A stretch of 57,449 nucleotides of DNA, taken from NCBI GenBank assembly GCA_023436395.1, contig JAEZJJ010000053.1, positions 1 to 57,449 on the forward strand, in the 5' to 3' direction. Origin of the DNA: Bacillota bacterium (GTDB lineage Bacteria; Bacillota; Clostridia; Lachnospirales; Cellulosilyticaceae). Both the position numbers and the translations under genes were made by a program. Shown piece by piece: positions 52,904-57,449 of this stretch (positions are counted from its first letter, which is position 1; each line of letters begins with the position of its first letter). Under the pieces are notes generated by a model, which ran no database searches, was not told where the DNA came from, and saw only the letters and a program-made list of their open reading frames with translations.

Positions 52904-55852
52904 ATGATGAAGGGATTACAGAAACAAAGATTAAGCCTACTACTTTGCATAGTTATGATTTTTACCATGCAGCTTGGTGTGGTAACATATGCAGAGGAAG
53001 GAGCAATGGCTACTACAGTAGAAGTGAATTATATAGGGGAAGACGGGAAAGAATATACAGTAGATGCAACCCCTATCAAGGATGGGAAAACCATAACCCT
53101 TAATACTGGTTGGTATGTGGTGGACACGGAAGATGATGAGGTGACGATTACTGAGGGTATCATCGTCGATGGTGATGTGAAGCTAATCCTTGCGGACGAC
53201 AAAAAGCTAAAGGTCACTACAGTTATAACTAAAGCTGGGGTGAGAGTTTCTGAAGGCAATATCCTGAGCATTTATGGACAAGGGGCTGCTACTGGGGAAC
53301 TAAACGCCTATGGCGGCAATAGTGGAGCAGGTATCGGAGGTGGATATGATGGAAATGGAGGCAAGGTCAACATCTATGGTGGTATGGTGAGTGCCAATGG
53401 CGGCATGAGTGGAGCAGGTATCGGAGGTGGACCTAATGGAAATGGAGGCGAGGTCAACATCTATGGTGGTACGGTGAGTGCCTATGGCAGCGGTTCTGGA
53501 ACAGGTATCGGAGGTGGAACTATGGGAAATGGAGGCAAGGTCAACATCTATGGTGGTACGGTGCGTGCCTATGGCGGCAATATTGGAGCAGGTATCGGAG
53601 GTGGATATAATGGAAATGGAGGCAAGGTCAACATCTATGGTGGTATGGTGAGTGCCAATGGAGGCACTAATGGAGCAGGTATCGGAGGTGGAAATAGTGG
53701 AAATGGAGGCGAGGTTAACATCTCTGGTGGTATGGTGGATGCCAATGGCGGCAATTATAATTCGAGTGGAAAAGTCATTTATATAGCGGACATTGGTGCT
53801 GGTGCTGATGGCGCTTCTGGGGGGACCTGTATTATTACTGGTGGGTCAGTGAAGGCCTCAAACACAATGACGGGAACGACAACATTCACTGACAGTGATC
53901 CATCTTCAAGTTCTCTTTTACTTACTACAGTACAATTAGAGGATGTCCATGACATGACACCAATTCAATTGCTACAAGTAATAAATGGAAGAGAGGAGAA
54001 AAAATACGGTATTAAAGATATGACCACAGACGCTGAAGGCAAGCTTTATCTCTGGCTACCTAGTGGAACCAAGATTACTAGAGTCCAGACATCAGAAGGT
54101 AACTATATAGGCAGCATTGAGGCAGGGCAGAGTGATAGCTTTTGCAAGGATACCCTACCACCTACAGTGATAGCCATCACACCTGATGGCAATAAAGGGT
54201 CTGTCCCAGTTAGTGGGGATATTGAAGTCACCTTTAGTGAACCAATGAATACTACACCAGGAATGATATCCCTTGATGGGGGAAACAACTTCCTATCAGG
54301 AGGTAGCTGGTCCCCAAATCATTTGTTCTATACAGTATCTTACTCTGGTCTTAGTTACAACACCAAATATATCCTACAGATCTCTGACTTTAAGGATACT
54401 TCAAACTACACAATGAAGGAGCCTTATACAAGTAGTTTTACTACTGAGGAAGAGCCATTACTCCCAGGGGTTTCATCAAATACGTTAACGATTAAAAAGG
54501 GAAGTACGGCAAGTTTTATGATTCATTTAGGGCAAGGTGCTACTGCTGTGGACAGTGCTTCTATTTTAGTAGAAAACGATAGCATTGCTTCTGTTAATAC
54601 AACACAGGTTACTACCCCTAGTGCAATTACTGTTACTGGCCTCGCTCCTGGAACCACTAATATTACAGTTAGCTTTAATAGCGGTGCAGCTAAAATCGTT
54701 GCTGTTACAGTAGTGCCAGTGGCACCTAGCTGGCCTAAAGGTAGTGCTTTAACTGCCTCTAACATTAGCTCTACAACTGCTCTTTTGACCTGGACGGCAG
54801 CCCAGGACAGTACAGGGATTACAGGGTATGAGCTTTACCAGAATGGAGTAAAAATTGCCTCTGTTCAGGGAAATGCCTATAGCCAAGAGGTTACTGGTCT
54901 TATGGCATCCTCAAACTATACCTTCCAGGTGCAAGCTGTAAATGAGGATGGTGTGTGGACCAAAGATGGTCCAACCACTGCAATTAAAACAACCCCATCA
55001 CCTTCGGGAGGAAATCCAAGTAGTGGTAGCAGTGGCGGCAGTTCTGGAGGCAGTACCTCTACCCCAACCTATGGTGTTAATTTTTCTAAAATAGAACATG
55101 GCAGTGTGAATTTACTTAAAGAAACAGTTGCTGCAGGTGAGATCGTCAAGTTTACGCTTAAGGCAGATGAGGGTTACGAAATAGATACACTGGCGGTTAA
55201 AGATGCGAACGGAAATAGTATTGCTTTAACTCAAAATGAAGATGGCACTTATTCCTTTAAGATGCCTAGTAGTAAAGTAACTCTAGAAGTAACCTTTAAA
55301 ACAGCTGTAGAAAAACCTAAGCCTACTACTCCCCCAGAAGAAACAAAATGGGATAACCCCTTTACCGATGTTTCAGAGACAAGCTGGTATTATGAAGCTG
55401 CTAAATTTGTTAATGAGAATAAGCTCTTTGCAGGTACGGATGCAACCACCTTCTCTCCGAATGTAGTGATGACCCGTGAAATGCTCTGGACAGTATTAGG
55501 GCGCCTGGATGGTGAAGATTTATCAGGCAAAGAGGTATTTAAGAACGCTCGTACTTGGGCAATGAGTAAAGGTGTATCAGACGGTTCTAACCCACAGGGT
55601 CAGATTACAAGAGAACAGCTCGTTACTATGCTTTGGAAGTACCTAGGTGCACCCAAAGCCCAAAATAGTGACTTATCACAATTTAGTGATTCAGACCGCA
55701 TCGCTGATTATGCGAAAGAAGCCATGGCATGGGCTATAGAGAACGGTATTATCTCAGGCGTGGGAAATGCTAAGCTTGCTCCTAAAGAGGGCGCAACACG
55801 GGCACAAGTAGCAGTCTTTTTTATGAATTACTCTAAGCTTATAGAAAAATAA
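52904..55852 (+). CDS. S-layer homology surface protein with glycine-rich repeats
   Basis: 982 residues, exported by a signal peptide (LLLCIVMIFTMQLGVVTYAEE). Five 29-residue repeats lie at about 143-285 (type: NIYGGMVSANGG, GAGIGGG), rich in Gly and Asn and probably a beta-helix or solenoid. They are followed by an Ig-like Big_5 unit (about 425-515, VTFSEPMNTTPGMISL), a bacterial Ig-like unit (about 525-605), a fibronectin III domain (about 607-695), an InlB/Flg_new-type repeat (about 715-805) and two to three SLH domains (about 825-982, PFTDVSETSWYYEAAKF, SDSDRIADYAKEAMAWAIEN) that hold it to the cell wall. No catalytic domain is seen, so an adhesion or structural role is likely. CAAGGAGG precedes tandem ATGs. 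Confidence 0.93.
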   Translation: MMKGLQKQRLSLLLCIVMIFTMQLGVVTYAEEGAMATTVEVNYIGEDGKEYTVDATPIKDGKTITLNTGWYVVDTEDDEVTITEGIIVDGDVKLILADDKKLKVTTVITKAGVRVSEGNILSIYGQGAATGELNAYGGNSGAGIGGGYDGNGGKVNIYGGMVSANGGMSGAGIGGGPNGNGGEVNIYGGTVSAYGSGSGTGIGGGTMGNGGKVNIYGGTVRAYGGNIGAGIGGGYNGNGGKVNIYGGMVSANGGTNGAGIGGGNSGNGGEVNISGGMVDANGGNYNSSGKVIYIADIGAGADGASGGTCIITGGSVKASNTMTGTTTFTDSDPSSSSLLLTTVQLEDVHDMTPIQLLQVINGREEKKYGIKDMTTDAEGKLYLWLPSGTKITRVQTSEGNYIGSIEAGQSDSFCKDTLPPTVIAITPDGNKGSVPVSGDIEVTFSEPMNTTPGMISLDGGNNFLSGGSWSPNHLFYTVSYSGLSYNTKYILQISDFKDTSNYTMKEPYTSSFTTEEEPLLPGVSSNTLTIKKGSTASFMIHLGQGATAVDSASILVENDSIASVNTTQVTTPSAITVTGLAPGTTNITVSFNSGAAKIVAVTVVPVAPSWPKGSALTASNISSTTALLTWTAAQDSTGITGYELYQNGVKIASVQGNAYSQEVTGLMASSNYTFQVQAVNEDGVWTKDGPTTAIKTTPSPSGGNPSSGSSGGSSGGSTSTPTYGVNFSKIEHGSVNLLKETVAAGEIVKFTLKADEGYEIDTLAVKDANGNSIALTQNEDGTYSFKMPSSKVTLEVTFKTAVEKPKPTTPPEETKWDNPFTDVSETSWYYEAAKFVNENKLFAGTDATTFSPNVVMTREMLWTVLGRLDGEDLSGKEVFKNARTWAMSKGVSDGSNPQGQITREQLVTMLWKYLGAPKAQNSDLSQFSDSDRIADYAKEAMAWAIENGIISGVGNAKLAPKEGATRAQVAVFFMNYSKLIEK
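53331..53756 (+). repeat. five tandem 87-bp repeats inside the SLH gene
   Basis: GTATCGGAGGTGG recurs at 53331, 53418, 53505, 53592 and 53679, exactly every 87 bases (29 codons). Copies differ slightly, so the repeat is old enough to have diverged but still open to unequal recombination. Confidence 0.95.
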
Positions 55853-55874
55853 AAAGGTTGACATTTAAAAAAAT

Positions 55875-55929
55875 ATTGCCTTCTAATAGATAAGTGTTTT
55901 ATTATTTCACTTGTCTATTAGAAGGCAAT
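55875..55929. terminator. bidirectional terminator between SLH and Rpn genes
   Basis: ATTGCCTTCTAATAGA pairs with TCTATTAGAAGGCAAT, extended by AAGTG/CACTT. The minus-strand side continues into a run of T, and convergent genes lie on both sides. Confidence 0.9.
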
Positions 55930-55933
55930 TTAA

Positions 55934-56791
55934 TTACTTTAAGGCTAATATCTCTTCTTTAGATAATTGAGTGACCTTTGCTATCTGCTCTACTTCCATG
56001 CCTATTTCTAGTAGATTTTTAGCTACTTCTAAGGCTTTTGTGCGTTCTCCTTGTTCTATACCTTGTTCTATTCCTTTCTCTATCCCTTGTTCTATTCCTT
56101 TTTCTATTCCTTGCTCCATTCCTTCTTCAAATTTCAGGCGATCACGTTCTAAAAGTGTCATATACTCCACCTCCATTTTTTGATCTTGTTTCACTGCTAC
56201 TACCTTTTCATGAATAGTCTTTACTAGATTGCTCTTTGTATGAGCCACATAGTCATCATTTGAGTTTTGAATATAGCCTAGGAATTCAAGCATTTCCTCA
56301 TCTACATCTGCCATTGTTCCTTCAGTATTTAGAAATACCTTGCTCGTCTCATCCTCTAGTAGAATATTTGGATCCTCCATACATCTATTCTTAAATGTAT
56401 AAATATGCCTTCCTTTGTTAAAAGGATCAAAAGTACATATAAAGATAACAAAGCTTTTCTTAAGTTCTCTATAGTCTTGCCCTTTTGAGATTAAATCGAG
56501 GTCGATATTCCCTTGATAATACCGACTTCTTTTGGCTAAATTTTTGTAATCTCCTCTTTGCATCTCTACATTATAGACTGTTCCCTGTTCGTCGTGAACA
56601 TAAATGTCTAAACGAATGCCTTTGCTTTCTAAAAGTAAATCGATTACTTTTTGCTCCTGAGGTATTACTACCCTATCTATTTTTATAGCTAGTATTTTCT
56701 CCAATACCCTTTTACATACTTCTTGGTCTGTCATTACCTTGGCAAAAAGGAAATCATCTTCTAAGTTAAGCTCTTTAATTGTTTTATTCAC
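55934..56791 (-). CDS. Rpn family recombination-promoting nuclease/putative transposase
   Basis: 285 residues from GTG at 56791 with AAGGAG upstream. The N-terminal PD-(D/E)XK nuclease core appears as EDDFLFAKVMTDQEVCKRV, then IRLDIYVHDEQG (Asp) and YNVEMQRGDYKNL (Glu-x-Gln), the catalytic signature of this family (TIGR01784-like). Then come the HIYTFKN strand and the DEEMLEFLGYI helix. Near 225-255 a short repeat GIEKGIEQG runs six times, then a C-terminal helix (SKEEILALK) that likely directs DNA or partner binding. RpnA-type enzymes promote RecA-independent recombination. The gene looks intact and stands alone. Confidence 0.9.
   Translation of the reverse strand: MNKTIKELNLEDDFLFAKVMTDQEVCKRVLEKILAIKIDRVVIPQEQKVIDLLLESKGIRLDIYVHDEQGTVYNVEMQRGDYKNLAKRSRYYQGNIDLDLISKGQDYRELKKSFVIFICTFDPFNKGRHIYTFKNRCMEDPNILLEDETSKVFLNTEGTMADVDEEMLEFLGYIQNSNDDYVAHTKSNLVKTIHEKVVAVKQDQKMEVEYMTLLERDRLKFEEGMEQGIEKGIEQGIEKGIEQGIEQGERTKALEVAKNLLEIGMEVEQIAKVTQLSKEEILALK
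56049..56124 (-). repeat. 12-bp tandem repeats coding GIEQ/GIEK in the Rpn gene
   Basis: Units of the type CCTTGTTCTATT recur about six times (plus strand), encoding alternating GIEQ and GIEK on the minus strand. Unit number can change by slippage in multiples of four residues without a frameshift. Confidence 0.85.
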
Positions 56792-56893
56792 TTGTTTCTC
56801 CTTGCGATTGTATTCCTTAAATATATTATACCCTATGTTTACATCTTAATAAACATGTGATAAACACCTTTTTCATTAAAAAAGATTGAATCT

Positions 56894-56944
56894 AAAAAAG
56901 GCAATAACCTTGTGTTCCTGAGACTCGGTTATTGCCTTTCCTTT
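56894..56944 (-). terminator. hairpin of the recurring terminator family
   Basis: AAAAAAGGCAATAACC pairs with GGTTATTGCCTTTCC over ten bases. It lies 29 bases past the stop of the gene at 56974 and keeps the CCTTGTG...CTCGG module. Confidence 0.8.
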
Positions 56945-56973
56945 AAGTTAATTTTTAGCTTATTTGATCTTGA

Positions 56974-57432
56974 CTAATCTAATAGTTTTCCTTCCTCATA
57001 ACTTAACTCTAAGTATTGAGGTGTCATATAATAGACTGCTATGTTGTAATTATCAATATACTGAGTAAGCCAAGAATGATAGACCTCTATTATCTTTTCT
57101 ACTACCTCATCTTTGATTAAACTCTCAATAAGTCTTCCATACACTGCGCCAATATCCCAATAACTGGGCACATCATATTTGCAGGCTGCCACATTATCAA
57201 AATCACCCGTTTGTATCTGACAAGCTTCTATAAATCTATCCGCAACTTCCTCAATTTGCTCGCAGTGAAAAACATCTGCATGATTTAGGATATGCTTTAG
57301 GTACTTTTCTCCTAATAAATCCACAACTGTGTATCTTGGATTCTTAGTTTTTCTTCCAATATACTCGATAAGCGAACATGTATAATATAAATCATTACTT
57401 GTCTTTGTCATTTGGATCATAGCTCCTTTCAT
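56974..57432 (-). CDS. hypothetical protein with conserved SLIEYIGRKTKN motif
   Basis: 152 residues in the longest frame, but ATGs at 57420 and 57411 fit the AAAGGAG site about as well as 57432. It is a small helical protein. LYYTCSLIEYIGRKTKNPRY, then KHILNHADVFHCEQIEEV, and FDNVAACKYDVPSYWDIGAV are features of a family seen in clostridial accessory regions; its function is not known to me. There is no membrane segment or catalytic motif. A truncated copy of its first third lies at 52484-52630. It ends 30 bases ahead of a terminator and the upstream end is close to the window edge. Confidence 0.75.
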   Translation of the reverse strand: MKGAMIQMTKTSNDLYYTCSLIEYIGRKTKNPRYTVVDLLGEKYLKHILNHADVFHCEQIEEVADRFIEACQIQTGDFDNVAACKYDVPSYWDIGAVYGRLIESLIKDEVVEKIIEVYHSWLTQYIDNYNIAVYYMTPQYLELSYEEGKLLD

Positions 57433-57449
57433 AAGTTAGACATGCCAAT

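Noticed and set aside
53331..53756. CRISPR array
   Set aside because: The repeats are contiguous, in frame and encode a Gly-rich solenoid; there are no spacers or cas genes.
55934..56791. Intact insertion sequence around the Rpn gene
   Set aside because: No terminal inverted repeats or target duplications were found; the flanking hairpins are ordinary terminators.

Overview
The window looks like a chromosome segment of an AT-rich, Gram-positive anaerobe of the class Clostridia. Ribosome binding sites are of the AGGAGG type, there is an S-layer homology (SLH) surface protein, lipobox lipoproteins, a sugar ABC importer without its own ATPase, LacI and OmpR regulators, and no outer-membrane genes. 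A Lachnospirales-type gut or cellulose-degrading bacterium would fit, but that is inference. No rRNA, tRNA, CRISPR array or intact insertion sequence was seen.

Layout. (a) 1-390: the 3' part of what looks like a large pseudoknotted non-coding RNA ending in a terminator. (b) 429-4869, minus strand: a defence-like accessory group (HNH nuclease with a gamma-glutamylcyclotransferase-like (GGCT-like) fold, a second GGCT-like protein, a helix-turn-helix regulator, a DUF1643 protein) plus decayed gene remnants. (c) 5058-5273: a 216-base near-palindrome. (d) 5423-8225, plus strand: trkA-trkH potassium uptake. (e) 8330-17449, minus strand: a SEC-C protein and a complete Wadjet plasmid-defence operon in the order jetD-jetA-jetB-jetC. 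(f) 17626-29077, minus strand: a compact non-ribosomal peptide operon. (g) 29473-33999: a two-component system, an exported protein and a lipoprotein. (h) 34135-46058: a LacI-controlled sugar or cyclitol uptake and oxidation cluster. (i) 46219-51540, minus strand: DUF5131, a scrambled AraC/VOC remnant, a radical SAM pair and a chemotaxis receptor. (j) 51985-57432: Uma2 remnant, gene-duplication scar, SLH protein with 87-bp repeats, Rpn-family nuclease, hypothetical protein.

The most striking system is (f). A single promoter (29176-29205) and a single terminator (17565-17612) bracket six tightly packed genes: an Sfp-type phosphopantetheinyl transferase, a loading adenylation-carrier protein, two tandem UDP-glycosyltransferases, one giant polypeptide with condensation, adenylation, carrier, thioesterase and MFS exporter parts, and a NodB-type deacetylase with no signal peptide. 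The simplest reading is a pathway that makes a two-residue peptide, glycosylates it (perhaps while it is carrier-bound, since both glycosyltransferases carry C-terminal helices like those preceding condensation domains), de-acetylates the sugar, and exports it through a transporter fused to the synthetase. I know of no described pathway with this exact architecture.

Cluster (h) pairs an ABC importer and a PfkB kinase with two paralogous FAD oxidoreductases, a zinc alcohol dehydrogenase, a VOC protein and a sugar-phosphate isomerase-like protein. Its first gene is a decayed second alcohol dehydrogenase. Promoters with exact 17-bp spacing and LacI-type operators are visible between it and lacI.

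A recurring terminator hairpin, with a conserved apical CCTTGTA/TACTTGG module containing a tandem U-U (or A-A) mismatch, marks the ends of many transcription units. Start sites below were moved from the longest ORF wherever a good ribosome binding site pointed to an internal start.
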